From Pseudomonas beijingensis (GTDB taxonomy: Bacteria > Pseudomonadota > Gammaproteobacteria > Pseudomonadales > Pseudomonadaceae): a stretch of 64,000 nucleotides of DNA. The notes under the pieces are model-generated. The model worked only from the letters and a program-made list of their open reading frames with translations, searched no databases and had not been told where the DNA came from. This document shows, one piece after another, positions 1-9,403 of the stretch (the stretch's first letter is position 1; each line of letters starts with the position of its first letter). The position numbers and the translations under genes are program-made. The stretch is taken from assembly GCF_030687295.1 (NCBI RefSeq), contig NZ_CP117425.1, forward strand, positions 4,716,001 to 4,780,000. Reading direction: 5' to 3'.

Positions 1-1
1 G

Positions 2-280
2 CAACGCAAGCGCCTGGCGCTGCTCAGTGCCTATCTGGATGATCGTCCCTGCTACCTGTTCGATGAATGGGCCGCCGACCAGGACCCGGTGTTCAAGCAC
101 TTTTTCTACACTCGGATCCTGCCGGACCTGCGCGAGCGCGGCAAATTGCTGATCGTCATCTCCCATGACGATGCCTACTTCGGCCTGGCCGACCGGTTGA
201 TCCGCATCGAACAGGGCAAGCTCAGCGAAGTCGCCCCGCAGGCTGATGCGATGCCCGTGGCCGAAATGCTGTCCACTTGA
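2..280 (+). CDS. pvdE: Pyoverdine/cyclic-peptide ABC exporter, C-terminal end (PvdE-like)
   Basis: Only the last 92 codons lie in the window; the frame is open from base 2. The visible part is the end of an ABC ATPase domain: the tail of the signature (QRKRLALL), a Walker B segment (CYLFDEWAADQDP) and the switch histidine (LLIVISHDDAYF). The FDEWAADQDP form is typical of the SyrD/PvdE cyclic-peptide exporters, which have a fused permease and ATPase and move the pyoverdine precursor into the periplasm. The next gene is a FhuF-like protein and a Fur-box-like site lies just beyond, which fits an iron-uptake neighbourhood. The symbol is inferred from family likeness of the tail only; another cyclic-peptide exporter is possible. 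Confidence 0.75.
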   Translation, partial: QRKRLALLSAYLDDRPCYLFDEWAADQDPVFKHFFYTRILPDLRERGKLLIVISHDDAYFGLADRLIRIEQGKLSEVAPQADAMPVAEMLST

Positions 281-318
281 GAATACGCCCATAATGCCAG
301 GGCAACCCCAGCCCCATT

Positions 319-406
319 GTGGGAGCGAGCTTGCTCGCGATGGCGTCGACACATTCAGCATTGATGCAAGCTGAGCCACAGCTATCGCGAGCAAGCTCGC
401 TCCCAC
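319..406. repeat. REP pair (inverted)
   Basis: GTGGGAGCGAGCTTGCTCGC at the left end faces its inverted copy at the right end, about 40 bases apart. This is the common intergenic palindrome of fluorescent pseudomonads, here between the converging pvdE-like and fhuF-like genes. Confidence 0.9.
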
Positions 407-449
407 GGGGACTGGCTGTTGCCAGAAAAGGCCCTACCCGCGCTCAAGC

Positions 450-1133
450 CTACTCATAGATGTAATGCAGATAGCTCACCTGCTCCGCCACCGGCAGGCG
501 GTGCAGCTTGGGGCAGGATTCGCAGAGCACCGGCGGTTGACCTTCGACCGGCTCGTGCAGTTGATAATGCAGGCAGCAATGCCGACGCAAAGGCAAGCAG
601 GGGCAAATCTGCGGCGCCGGTGACTCGACCATGCGTTGCAGGCCCCGCAGCTTCAAGCGGCCGTTGTTCACGGTGACCGGCTCCAGCCACTGGTGCGCCT
701 CGGCGAAGCCGTCCCTGGACAGGTCCGGGTCCATCCTGGCGAAGGCACCGTCCCAAATGGCGACGAAATTGCCCCACAGTATTTTCGGGGCCAGGCCACC
801 GGCGGCGGCCAATGTGCCTAACAGGGGCGCCAAGTGCTCGTGGACCAGCCGCGACCAATAGGCCCCGCGGTCATCCGCATCCAAGGCCGACAGCCCGGCG
901 GCCAGGCCCAACGCCGACGGTTGGCCGTCGTCGTGCAACAGCAGCGCGTCCTCGCCCCAGAACTCGATGGCGCAATGACGCGTCAACACGCAGGCCAGGG
1001 TGGCCGGCAGGACAATACTCATGTAGTTCATCGACCACTGCGACACCACGGCGGCGCGGTTCACCCCCGGGTAACGCAGGGCGAATCGGGCCAGCAAGGG
1101 TTGCAGCGCGGCAGGATCGGCAAGCTGGCTCAA
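450..1133 (-). CDS. FhuF-like siderophore ferric reductase
   Basis: The 227-residue product carries a FhuF-type C-terminus: a CC pair (RRHCCLHYQ) followed sixteen residues later by CESC. This resembles the cysteine set that holds a [2Fe-2S] cluster in FhuF, where spacing is usually shorter. FhuF proteins reduce iron in ferric siderophores in the cytoplasm. The start is uncertain. The only usual start codon in frame is a TTG at 1133 without a ribosome site, yet the frame stays open and plausible (PEWLNQAWPPIQRV) up to about 1248 with no ATG, GTG or TTG. The true start may be hidden by an indel. The position beside a pvdE-like gene and a Fur-box-like site supports a role in iron uptake. Confidence 0.7.
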   Translation of the reverse strand: MSQLADPAALQPLLARFALRYPGVNRAAVVSQWSMNYMSIVLPATLACVLTRHCAIEFWGEDALLLHDDGQPSALGLAAGLSALDADDRGAYWSRLVHEHLAPLLGTLAAAGGLAPKILWGNFVAIWDGAFARMDPDLSRDGFAEAHQWLEPVTVNNGRLKLRGLQRMVESPAPQICPCLPLRRHCCLHYQLHEPVEGQPPVLCESCPKLHRLPVAEQVSYLHYIYE

Positions 1134-1248
1134 CGCGATGGAAGGCTGATCGCCAGGTGCCTGCCGGATGACCCGCTGTATCGGCGGCCAGGCCTGGTTA
1201 AGCCATTCTGGAAATTCGATAACGGGGCTCCCGTGGCTTTCCCTAATT

Positions 1249-1267
1249 AATGCAAACGATTAGCATT
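1249..1267. promoter_or_regulatory. Candidate Fur box
   Basis: AATGCAAACGATTAGCATT is a 19-base near-palindrome (arms AATGC/GCATT) resembling the Fur consensus. It lies between the divergent fhuF-like and SbmA-like genes, 66 bases before the ATG of the latter, so it could control both. The match is by eye. Confidence 0.5.
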
Positions 1268-1332
1268 GGCTGATCCTATCCTCCCTCCCCTGCAAACTCA
1301 ACGTCGTTAGCGACCAGGCTCACCAAGACCCC

Positions 1333-3043
1333 ATGCACACACTTCGCAATTTCTGGCGTCTCGCGCGGCCCTTCTGGGCTTCCGAAGAAAAGTACCCGGC
1401 CTTGTTGCTGCTGTTGGCCACCGTGCTGATGACCCTGTGCCTGGTCGGTGTCAACATCCTCACCAATTTCTGGAACCTGCACTTCTATAACGCCTTGCAG
1501 GCCTTGGACTACCACGGTTTCCTGATCGGCAGCCTGCAGTTCATCCTGCTGCAGATCGGCACGGCCGCCTTTACCGTGGGTGCGTTTCACTTCCAGCAAA
1601 AGCTGACCATCCGTTGGCGGCGCTGGGCGACCCGCAACATGCTCGATCAGTGGCTGGACAGCCAGCGCTACCAGAAGCTGAAACTGACCGAAACCGACGT
1701 CGACAATCCCGATCAGCGGATCGCCGAGGACATCGACCTGTTTATCGTCAAGTCGCTGAAGTTGAGCCTGGGCCTGTTGACGTCAGTGGTGTCGCTGTTT
1801 TCCTTCCTGCATATCCTCTGGCAGGCCTCCAGCCTCGTCAGCGTGCCGTTCAACGAGGAGTCGTAGATACGGGTCTGTGGGTGGGGTCGTCTTGTGTGTG
1901 GTCGCTCTGGGTATGCCCCTGGGCACCGGCCTGGCCTTCTGGCTGGGACGAGCACTGCCCAGCCTCAATTTCATGCAACAGCGGCGTGAAGCGGATTTTC
2001 GTTTCTCGCTTATCCGTCTGCGGGAGAACGCTGACTCAGTGGCTCAATACCGCGGCGAAGTCGTGGAGAACGAACGCTTCAACCATCGGCTCGACGCAGC
2101 GCTGGAGAACTTCTGGGCGCTGGTGAAAAAACAGAAGTTGATCATGGGTTACTCGACCTTCTATTTGCGCAGCGCAACGGTCATCCCGATGTTCATCATG
2201 GCGCCACAGTTTTTTGCCGGCGCCTTTCCCCTCGGCCGCCTGACACAGATAAGCGCGGCCTTCGGCGAAGTGCACGCGGCCATCGCCTACCTGGTGAGCG
2301 TGTTTCCGGAACTGTCGGAATGGAAGTCGGTGATCGACCGTTTGGTTGGTTTCCAGGAGCGCCTGGACAATGTCGAGGTCACGTCCCAGGTCCGCCACCA
2401 GCAGCAGGCCCACGGCCTTGACATCAAGGACCTGGACATCTGGCTGCCCAACGGCCGGCCGTTGTTCAAAGGCTTCAACCTCTCACTCAAGCCCGGTGAC
2501 AGCCTGATGATCAGCGCGCCATCCGGCTACGGCAAGTCGACGCTGATCCGCACGATTACCGGGCTTTGGCATCACGCGCGCGGTTCGAGCAGCTATGACC
2601 GTGAGCACGCCCTGACACTGTCGCAAAAACCCTACCTGCCGCTGGGCAGCCTGCGCGAAGCGCTCTGGTACCCCAACCCAGCCCGTCCCGAAGAGGATGC
2701 CGCGCTGCGCCAGGTGATGGAGCAAGTCGGCCTGCAACACCTGGCCAATCAGTTGGAGCAGGAGCGGGACTGGGCGCAGACCCTCAGCGTCGGCGAACAG
2801 CAACGCTGTGCGTTCGTCAGGGCCTTGCTGGCCCGGCCCACGGTGCTGTTCCTCGATGAGAGCAGCTCGGCGCTGGATGCGGCAAACGAAGCGCGCTGCT
2901 ATCAGCTGCTCAGGCAAACGCTGCCGGACACGATCCTGATCAGCGTCGGCCACAGCGCCTCCCTGGAGCACTTCCACTGGCAAGTCCTTGAGCTGAAGGA
3001 CGAGGCGCAGTGGGTGCAGCGCAAGGTCAAGCAAGCGGTGTGA
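1333..3043 (+). pseudogene. SbmA/BacA-type ABC exporter with fused ATPase, frameshifted
   Basis: The protein begins MHTLRNFWRLARPFW and has several membrane segments followed by an ATPase domain with Walker A (APSGYGKST), signature (LSVGEQQR) and Walker B (VLFLDESSSALD). This is the YddA/SbmA-like group of exporters with permease and ATPase in one chain. The frame shifts twice within about 70 bases: the first part runs to a TAG at 1864, a short middle part (DTGLWVG) lies in a second frame, and VVLCVVALGMPLGTGLAFW onwards continues in a third to 3043. Each change equals loss of one base, the second in a GGGG run near 1881-1884. The residues on both sides look functional, so either recent inactivation or sequence error is possible. 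Confidence 0.75.
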
Positions 3044-3071
3044 GCCCCGATAACGCAAACACTGAATAACC

Positions 3072-3188
3072 TGTGGCGAGGGAGTTGTGGGAGCAAGGCT
3101 TGCCCGCGATGAATGCGACGCGGTCCTCCTGAAGTCGCGTCGCGGGCATCGCGGGCAAGCCTTGCTCCCACAAAATCCCCTCGCCACA
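3072..3188. repeat. REP pair with extended arms
   Basis: The outer arms TGTGGCGAGGG and CCCTCGCCACA enclose inner arms GTGGGAGCAAGGCTTGCCCGC and its inverse. This is a second REP variant common in Pseudomonas, placed after the SbmA-like gene. Confidence 0.85.
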
Positions 3189-3242
3189 AAAGTCTCCCGT
3201 GCTCCCATCAATCGGGGCGCCATTCGTTCATTGGCATACAGA

Positions 3243-3259
3243 GTTTGTGGTCTATAGTT
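3243..3259 (+). promoter_or_regulatory. 17-base element shared with the GGDEF-EAL gene promoter
   Basis: GTTTGTGGTCTATAGTT ends 110 bases before the start of the histidine kinase gene. The same 17 bases occur in reverse at 9517-9533, 113 bases before the start of the GGDEF-EAL gene. TATAGT could act as a -10 box. The rest of 3189-3369 shows no other feature. Confidence 0.55.
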
Positions 3260-3369
3260 CCTGACAGATCCCAGGATCTTTCGCTCGAGCCCTCAGGAGC
3301 TACACCCCCTCGAGCCGTACCGTGTCGGATGCCCACCAGCCTTCGGTCGAACCATGCAGGGAGCACACC

Positions 3370-5232
3370 ATGCCGATCCAGCGGCCTGAGACATTGAGGT
3401 TGGCCCCTGGCACTGCTCATTGTGCAGAGGCCGATGGCGCCACCGAAGCCGGCGTGCTTCGGCGCGCCTTCGGCCAGGCCAAGGAAGCCTACATCCTGTT
3501 CCCGCTGCTGGCCGCTCTGCTGTTGCTGGCCATCTGGAGCGCTACCCTCTACCTGATCAAGGTCGAACACCTTCGCGCGCAGCAGAGCGCCGCGAGGGCC
3601 AGCCTGGAAATGGGCGCCACCTACGAAGCGCAAATGTTGCGTGCCATCCATGAAATCGATCAGACCCTTAAGCTGGTCAAATACACCTACGAGACCGAGG
3701 GCGAACCCAATCCCCTGCGCCGGCTCCAGGAGCGGGCCTTGTTGCCGCCGGCCTTGGTGTTTGACGTCAGTGTGGTCAATCCGGACGGCCGGCTCGTGGC
3801 GAGTACGCGGGTCAACGACCGGGAGAACATCGCTGACCTGGATGAGCAGCAAACGCTGCGGCGCAGCGACTCGTTGTCCATCAGTCACCCGTGGAAGAGC
3901 CCGGTCACCGGAGAATGGCGCTTGCGCTTCAGCCGACGACTCGACGCTGTGGATGGCAGGCTTTCCGGGATCGCCAGGGTCGAGGTCGATGCGGCCTATT
4001 TCGTCAGCAGCTACGACGCCTCGAAACTCGGCGAACAGGGGGCGCTCGGACTGCTGGGCACGGACGGCCTCTTCCGCGTACGGCGCACCGGAGAAACGGT
4101 ACTGGCCGGCGATACGGTCGAGTACACGGCCGTGGTGCCGGACGCTGAAAACACCGCGGCGGTGCTCTCGGTCAATGCATGTGATGGTGTGCGGCGCTAC
4201 ACCAGTGCCCGCCAGCTCTACGACTTTCCACTGGCGGTGATCGTCGGGTTGTCCGAGGAGGAGCAACTGGCCGCGGTGAACCAGCAAGCGCGTACCTACC
4301 TCTGGCGCGCCGCGGGCGGCAGCCTGCTGCTGGTGTTGCTGGTGGGCGTGCTCGCCCGGATGAGCTGGCAACTGGCGCAAAGCCGTTTGCGCGCCGCCGA
4401 AGCCCAGGCCCAACTGGCCGCCGCCGCTCGCCAGGCCGGCATGGCCGAAATCGCCACCAACGTCCTGCACAACGTGGGCAATGTGCTTAACAGCGTGAAT
4501 ATCTCCGCCGACCTGGTCACCCGCAAACTGCGCACCAGCAAGGCCTTGGGGCTCGGCAAGGCGGTGCAAATGATGAACGAGCACGCCGATGACCTCGGCG
4601 ACTTCATCGCCCACGACGAGAAAGGCAAGCTGCTGCCCGGCTACCTGAACCAGCTGGTGGACGCGCTTGCGGTCGAGCAACAGAGCATGACCGAAGAACT
4701 CGGCCAACTGAGCAAAAGCGTCGATCACATCAAGGAAATCGTCGCCGCCCAGCAATCTTACGCAGGCCCATCCAGCCTTGCCGAAACCGTGCAGGTCAAG
4801 GAATTGATCGAGGATGCCCTACGCATGAACGCTGGCATCATCGCGGCGCATCGGATCACCGTGGTGCGGGACCTGGCCGAAACGCCCTTGCTGCAACTGG
4901 ACAAGCACCGGGTGCTGCTGATCCTGATCAACCTGATAAAAAACGCCAGCAGGGCGATGGGTGATCGGCCGGAGCTTACCCCCCAGATCATCCTTCAGAG
5001 CGAGATCCCCCAAGCAGACACCCTGGTCATCAAGGTCATCGACAACGGCGAAGGCATAGCGCCCGAGAACCTGACGCGGATCTTTGCCCACGGCTTTACC
5101 ACGCGCAAGGACGGCCATGGTTTTGGCCTGCACAGCTGCGTCCTGGCGGCCATGGAGATGGGCGGCTCGCTGGAGGCCCACAGCGACGGCCCGGGAACGG
5201 GCGCGACCTTCACGCTCAAACTGGCAATCTAG
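3370..5232 (+). CDS. Membrane sensor histidine kinase with periplasmic PDC-like domain
   Basis: The start is the ATG at 3370, with CAGGGAG seven bases upstream; an earlier GTG at 3322 has no such site. Residues about 41-63 form a first membrane helix. A PDC/Cache-like periplasmic domain follows to about residue 310, then a second helix (about 311-332). The kinase core has the H box VLHNVGNVLNS (His near 366), N box LINLIKNASRAM, G1 box DNGEGI and G2 box GHGFGLH. This H box is typical of kinases that include an HNxGN motif. The porin-like and PstS-like genes follow on the same strand, so they may form one operon. No partner response regulator is adjacent. The sensor part is almost the same as in the GGDEF-EAL protein at 7031-9403. 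Confidence 0.9.
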   Translation: MPIQRPETLRLAPGTAHCAEADGATEAGVLRRAFGQAKEAYILFPLLAALLLLAIWSATLYLIKVEHLRAQQSAARASLEMGATYEAQMLRAIHEIDQTLKLVKYTYETEGEPNPLRRLQERALLPPALVFDVSVVNPDGRLVASTRVNDRENIADLDEQQTLRRSDSLSISHPWKSPVTGEWRLRFSRRLDAVDGRLSGIARVEVDAAYFVSSYDASKLGEQGALGLLGTDGLFRVRRTGETVLAGDTVEYTAVVPDAENTAAVLSVNACDGVRRYTSARQLYDFPLAVIVGLSEEEQLAAVNQQARTYLWRAAGGSLLLVLLVGVLARMSWQLAQSRLRAAEAQAQLAAAARQAGMAEIATNVLHNVGNVLNSVNISADLVTRKLRTSKALGLGKAVQMMNEHADDLGDFIAHDEKGKLLPGYLNQLVDALAVEQQSMTEELGQLSKSVDHIKEIVAAQQSYAGPSSLAETVQVKELIEDALRMNAGIIAAHRITVVRDLAETPLLQLDKHRVLLILINLIKNASRAMGDRPELTPQIILQSEIPQADTLVIKVIDNGEGIAPENLTRIFAHGFTTRKDGHGFGLHSCVLAAMEMGGSLEAHSDGPGTGATFTLKLAI

Positions 5233-5315
5233 AGTGCGTGGTAAACGCGCAGCTTCAGCCAACGTTACAAGGAACAGACGAATGGCGATCCACGCAACGA
5301 GGTTACCTTGACCCC

Positions 5316-6548
5316 ATGGTGAAAAAGCCCAAGACCTTGGCCCTGGTAGTCGTGACGCTGTACGCCGGCGGCGCCAATGCTGACGCGGCCGACATGTTCT
5401 CGCTAAGCAGTTTCGGCACGGTGGGGATTGTCCATTCCAGCGAGAAGAAAGCCGACTTCACCTCCAGTATCTTCAAGCCCAACGGCGCCGGGCATTCGCG
5501 CAACTGGAGCGCCGACGTCGACAGCCTGATAGGCGCGCAACTGACCGCCACCTTCACCCCACAGCTTTCAGCCGTGGTGCAGGTCATTTCCGAACAGCGC
5601 TACGACAACAGTTACCGGCCCTTCGTCGAGTGGGCCAACATCAAGTACCAGTTCACCCCGGATTTAAACGCCCGTATTGGCCGTACCGTGTTGCCGACGT
5701 TCCTGGTCTCCGACACCCGCAAAGTGGGCTACACACTGCCCTGGGTGCGCGCGCCCATGGAGGTCTACAGCCTGATGCCGATTTCCAGCAGCGACGGCAT
5801 CGATGGCAGCTACCGGTTTCGTGTCGATGCAATCACCAACACCGTGCAGGCGCACTACGGCCAGAACGACACCCGTCAACCCGACGGTGCAGGCAAGGTT
5901 TTGACGAGAAATCTCTGGGGTGTCACCAACACCACCGAGTTCGACGTTCTCACCACACGAATCACCTACATGAAAGCCGACCTGACCCTGGAACAGTTCA
6001 ACTCACTCTTCGACACGTTCAGGGCGTTCGGTCCGGAGGGCATCGCCATCGCCGATCGTTACGACTCCGATGACACCCCCGTCGACTTCATCGGCGTGGG
6101 CGCCAGCTACGATCCGGGTGACTGGTTCGTCATGAGTGAATGGGGCCGTCTCGACAGCCGTTCCGGCCTGGGCAGGACCAGCGCCTGGTACATCAGCGGC
6201 GGGTACCGCATCGAAGCGTTCACCCCCTATGTCACCTACGCGCGCTCCAGGACCGAAACAGAAGTCTCCAGCCCGGGCCTGACGATAGCGGCCTTGCCTC
6301 CGGCCCTGGCGGGCACGGCCGCCGAACTCAACGGTGCGCTCAACAGCGTCCTGGGCTCGAACGAAGGCCAGCAGACCCTTTCCCTTGGCATGCGCTGGGA
6401 TTTCACCAAGAACATGGACGCCAAAGTGCAATTCGATCACACACGTTTCAAGGGCAACTCGGTCGGTCCGTTGATCAATCCCCAACCGGACTTCAGGTCG
6501 GGGGGCTCGCTCAACGTCATCAGCCTGGCTGTGGATTTTGTCTTCTGA
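5316..6548 (+). CDS. Outer-membrane porin-like beta-barrel protein
   Basis: The product of about 410 residues starts MVKKPKTLALVVVTLYAGG, which works as a signal peptide ending near ANADA. Alternating aromatic/polar stretches follow, and the last residues (SLAVDFVF) end in phenylalanine as in many outer-membrane barrels. It resembles uncharacterised Pseudomonas porin-like proteins found near PstS-like and PDC-sensor genes. The start at 5316 is chosen because it gives the signal peptide; an upstream start at 5238 would add 26 residues. The gene lies 83 bases after the kinase gene, and its stop overlaps the ATG region of the next gene, which suggests co-transcription. The substrate is unknown. 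Confidence 0.75.
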   Translation: MVKKPKTLALVVVTLYAGGANADAADMFSLSSFGTVGIVHSSEKKADFTSSIFKPNGAGHSRNWSADVDSLIGAQLTATFTPQLSAVVQVISEQRYDNSYRPFVEWANIKYQFTPDLNARIGRTVLPTFLVSDTRKVGYTLPWVRAPMEVYSLMPISSSDGIDGSYRFRVDAITNTVQAHYGQNDTRQPDGAGKVLTRNLWGVTNTTEFDVLTTRITYMKADLTLEQFNSLFDTFRAFGPEGIAIADRYDSDDTPVDFIGVGASYDPGDWFVMSEWGRLDSRSGLGRTSAWYISGGYRIEAFTPYVTYARSRTETEVSSPGLTIAALPPALAGTAAELNGALNSVLGSNEGQQTLSLGMRWDFTKNMDAKVQFDHTRFKGNSVGPLINPQPDFRSGGSLNVISLAVDFVF

Positions 6549-6559
6549 TGGAGCAGGTC

Positions 6560-6997
6560 ATGTGGGTTGTGAGACTCATCGGATTCGCGATGGCTGGGCT
6601 CGCCCTGAGCACCACCAGCGTTGCCGTCAAGGCCGAGGTGGTGGTGGTCGTCGCCACGTCCAGCCCGGTGAAGACACTCGCGCGCAATCAGGTGGCGGAT
6701 ATTTTCCTGGGCAAGGCCAGTCGTTTTCCCGGCGGCGGACAGGCGATTCCCATTGACCAGACAGAAGATTCACCGACCCGTGATGAGTTCTACACAACGT
6801 TCACCGGCAAGTCCGCAGCCCAGCTCAAGGCGCATTGGTCGAAGATCATCTTCACCGGCCGGGGCCAGCCGCCGCAGGCGGTTTCAAGCGGGGCGGAGGT
6901 CAAGAAACGTATTGCAGAGAACCCCGACACCATCGGCTATATCGAGGCACGGGAGCTGGACGGCAGCGTCAGGGCACTGCCGCTTGAGTCGCAATGA
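6560..6997 (+). CDS. Small periplasmic PstS-like substrate-binding protein
   Basis: The 145-residue product begins with a signal peptide (MWVVRLIGFAMAGLALS...VKAE). The mature part resembles short phosphate-binding-like proteins: VVVVVATSSPVKTL, ADIFLGKASRFPGG, TRDEFYTTFTGKSAAQLKAHW and NPDTIGYIEA. Full PstS proteins are about twice as long, so this is a one-domain member that may act as a ligand-presenting or accessory protein. The start at 6560 has GGAG six bases upstream; an in-frame ATG at 6548 overlaps the porin stop. It closes the presumed kinase-porin operon. It could supply a ligand to the paired PDC sensors, which is inference. Confidence 0.75.
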   Translation: MWVVRLIGFAMAGLALSTTSVAVKAEVVVVVATSSPVKTLARNQVADIFLGKASRFPGGGQAIPIDQTEDSPTRDEFYTTFTGKSAAQLKAHWSKIIFTGRGQPPQAVSSGAEVKKRIAENPDTIGYIEARELDGSVRALPLESQ

Positions 6998-7030
6998 GTA
7001 CGAGGCTTTACGTATCAACGGGGCTTTACT

Positions 7031-9403
7031 TTACGTGCCGAGCCCCGTGTCAGCCGCCTGGGCTTGCAGCAACAGCTTGAACTGATCGGCGGGCACCGGT
7101 TTGTTGAAGTAGAAACCCTGGAACTCATCACAGGCGTTGTCCCGCAGGAAATCGGCCTGCTCCTTGGTTTCCACGCCTTGGGCCACCACGGTCAGGCTGA
7201 GGGTCCGGCCCATCGCGATGATGGCCTCGGTCAGGGCTTTGTCTTCCGACACGCTGCTGGTATCGCAGATACACGAGCGGTCGATCTTGATGACATCCAG
7301 CGGAAACTGCTCTAGCGCGGAGAGCGACGAATAACCGATCCCGAAATCATCGATGGCGATGCGGACCTGCAAGCGCTTGAGCCCGGTCAACACACTCAAC
7401 GCCCTTTTTACGTCCTGCATGAGCAGGCTCTCGGCGATCTCCAGTTCCAACAGGCGCGCATCCATGCCGGTTTCGGCCAGTATCTCGGCCAAGTCCGTCA
7501 GCAGGTTCTCATCGGCAAACTGCCGTGCCGTGAGGTTCACGGCGACGCCCAGGTGCGGCAGCCCTTGTCGTTGCCAGACAACGTTTTGCTGGCAGGCAGT
7601 CTTGAGCACCCACTTGCCGATCGGCACGATCAAACCGGTCTCTTCCGCCACCGGGATGAATTGCATGGGTGCCACAATCCCCAGGTCGGGATGATTCCAG
7701 CGCAGGAGCGCTTCCGTGCCGGTGATCTGGCCACTGCGAATGTCCCGCTTGGCCTGGTAATGCAACTGGAACTCGTGGCGCTCCAGGGCGTGGCGCAAGC
7801 TCAGTTCCAGCGTCAGCCGTTCCAGTGAGTCCGCGTTCAGCTTCGCGGAGTAAAACTGGAAGTTGTTCTTGCCACGTTGCTTGGCCTGGTACATCGCGAT
7901 ATCGGCGTTTTTCGTGAGTGTCTGCTCGTCCAGGCCATCCTGTGGAAACACGCTGATGCCGACGCTGGCGGTCACCCGGAACTCCTGGCCCTGGAGGTTG
8001 AAAGGCCGGGCAATGGAGGTCAGGATTTTCTGCGCAGTGGTCGCCACGTCGTTGTCCTGCGACAACTCCGGCAGCAAGATCACGAATTCGTCGCCGCCCA
8101 ATCGGGCCACCGTATCGCTGCCGCGCAGACACGCCTCAAGGCGCAGCGCCACCTCCTTGAGCAGTTGATCGCCAGCATCGTGCCCCAGCGTATCGTTGAC
8201 TTGCTTGAAGCGGTCGAGGTCAAGGAACAGCACCGCCAGTTGCCGATCGTAACGGCTGGCCTCGCTGATACTCTGGCTCAACAACTTGCTGAACAGGCTG
8301 CGATTGGGCAACGCCGTCAGGCCGTCGTGATAGGCCAGGTACTCGACACTTTGCGCGTAGGCAATTTTCGCTGCGCCGGCACGCAAGCGGCTTTGCGCCA
8401 GTTGCCAGCTCATCCGGGCGAGCAACCCCGCCAGCAACACCAGCACCAGGCTGCCGCCCGCGGCGCGCCAGAGGTAGGTACGCGCTTGCTGGTTCACCGC
8501 GGCCAGTTGCTCCTCCTCGGACAACCCGACGATCACCGCCAGTGGAAAGTCGTAGAGCTGGCGGGCACTGGTGTAGCGCCGCACACCGTCCCCTGCATCG
8601 ATCGCGCGTACGGCTTCGGTGTTTTCCGTGTCCGGTACCACGGTGGCGTAATCGATCGAGTCACCGGCCGATACGTCCTCCCCGCTGCGCCGTGCCCGGA
8701 AGATGCCGTCAACTCCCAACAGGCCGAGCAAGCCGTGATTGCCGAGTTTCGAGGCGTCATAACTGCTGACGAAATAGGCCGCATCGACCTCGACCATGGC
8801 GATCCCGGCGGACGCGCCATCGCCCCCATCGAGCCGTCGGCTGAACCGCAACTTCCACTCCCCCGTCACCGGGCTTTTCCACGGGCGACTGATCGACAGC
8901 GCCGTGTCCGGCCCTAGTGTCTGCAGCTCATCCTTGGCCATTTGGCTTCCGGCTTCGTTCGGCTGGGTACTGGCGACGACCCGGCCGCTGGCGTCTACCA
9001 CGCTGACGTCAAACAAGTAAGGCGAAGGCAGCAAGGCGCGTGCCTTGAGCTTGGGCAGCGGGTTGGGCTCGCGCTCGGACTCGTAGGCGTATTTGACCAG
9101 CTTGAGGGTCTGATCGATTTCACGCATCGCCCGCAGGATCTGCGCTTCGTAGGTGGCGCCGATTTCCAGGCTCGCCTCAGCGATCTCCTGCTGCGCGCGG
9201 ATCTGTTCGACCTTGATCAGGTACAAGGTGCCAGCCCAGATGACCAGCAACAGCAGAACGGCCAGCAGCGGAAACAGGATGTAGGCTTCCCTGGCCTGGT
9301 CGAAGCCGCGCCCAAGCAAATTGTTCGTCCCATCGGCCAGGGCGTTTTCACGATGAACGATACCCGGGGTCGACGTCATTACACTCGCCCGTTGGATCGC
9401 CAT
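7031..9403 (-). CDS. Membrane-bound GGDEF-EAL c-di-GMP protein with PDC-like sensor
   Basis: The start is placed at 9403 (MAIQRAS), preceded by GCAGGGAGCAGACC, which matches the start region of the histidine kinase. The 790-residue protein has two membrane helices around a periplasmic sensor domain, then GGDEF (ARLGGDEFVILL near residue 434, with inhibitory-site RGSD just before it) and EAL (EALLRW near 562, DDFGIGYSSL and GVETKEQ further on). Both active-site motifs look intact, so it could make and degrade c-di-GMP. The sensor part is strikingly similar to that of the kinase at 3370, including 141 identical bases. The gene faces the kinase-porin-PstS group and ends 33 bases from it. Confidence 0.93.
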   Translation of the reverse strand: MAIQRASVMTSTPGIVHRENALADGTNNLLGRGFDQAREAYILFPLLAVLLLLVIWAGTLYLIKVEQIRAQQEIAEASLEIGATYEAQILRAMREIDQTLKLVKYAYESEREPNPLPKLKARALLPSPYLFDVSVVDASGRVVASTQPNEAGSQMAKDELQTLGPDTALSISRPWKSPVTGEWKLRFSRRLDGGDGASAGIAMVEVDAAYFVSSYDASKLGNHGLLGLLGVDGIFRARRSGEDVSAGDSIDYATVVPDTENTEAVRAIDAGDGVRRYTSARQLYDFPLAVIVGLSEEEQLAAVNQQARTYLWRAAGGSLVLVLLAGLLARMSWQLAQSRLRAGAAKIAYAQSVEYLAYHDGLTALPNRSLFSKLLSQSISEASRYDRQLAVLFLDLDRFKQVNDTLGHDAGDQLLKEVALRLEACLRGSDTVARLGGDEFVILLPELSQDNDVATTAQKILTSIARPFNLQGQEFRVTASVGISVFPQDGLDEQTLTKNADIAMYQAKQRGKNNFQFYSAKLNADSLERLTLELSLRHALERHEFQLHYQAKRDIRSGQITGTEALLRWNHPDLGIVAPMQFIPVAEETGLIVPIGKWVLKTACQQNVVWQRQGLPHLGVAVNLTARQFADENLLTDLAEILAETGMDARLLELEIAESLLMQDVKRALSVLTGLKRLQVRIAIDDFGIGYSSLSALEQFPLDVIKIDRSCICDTSSVSEDKALTEAIIAMGRTLSLTVVAQGVETKEQADFLRDNACDEFQGFYFNKPVPADQFKLLLQAQAADTGLGT

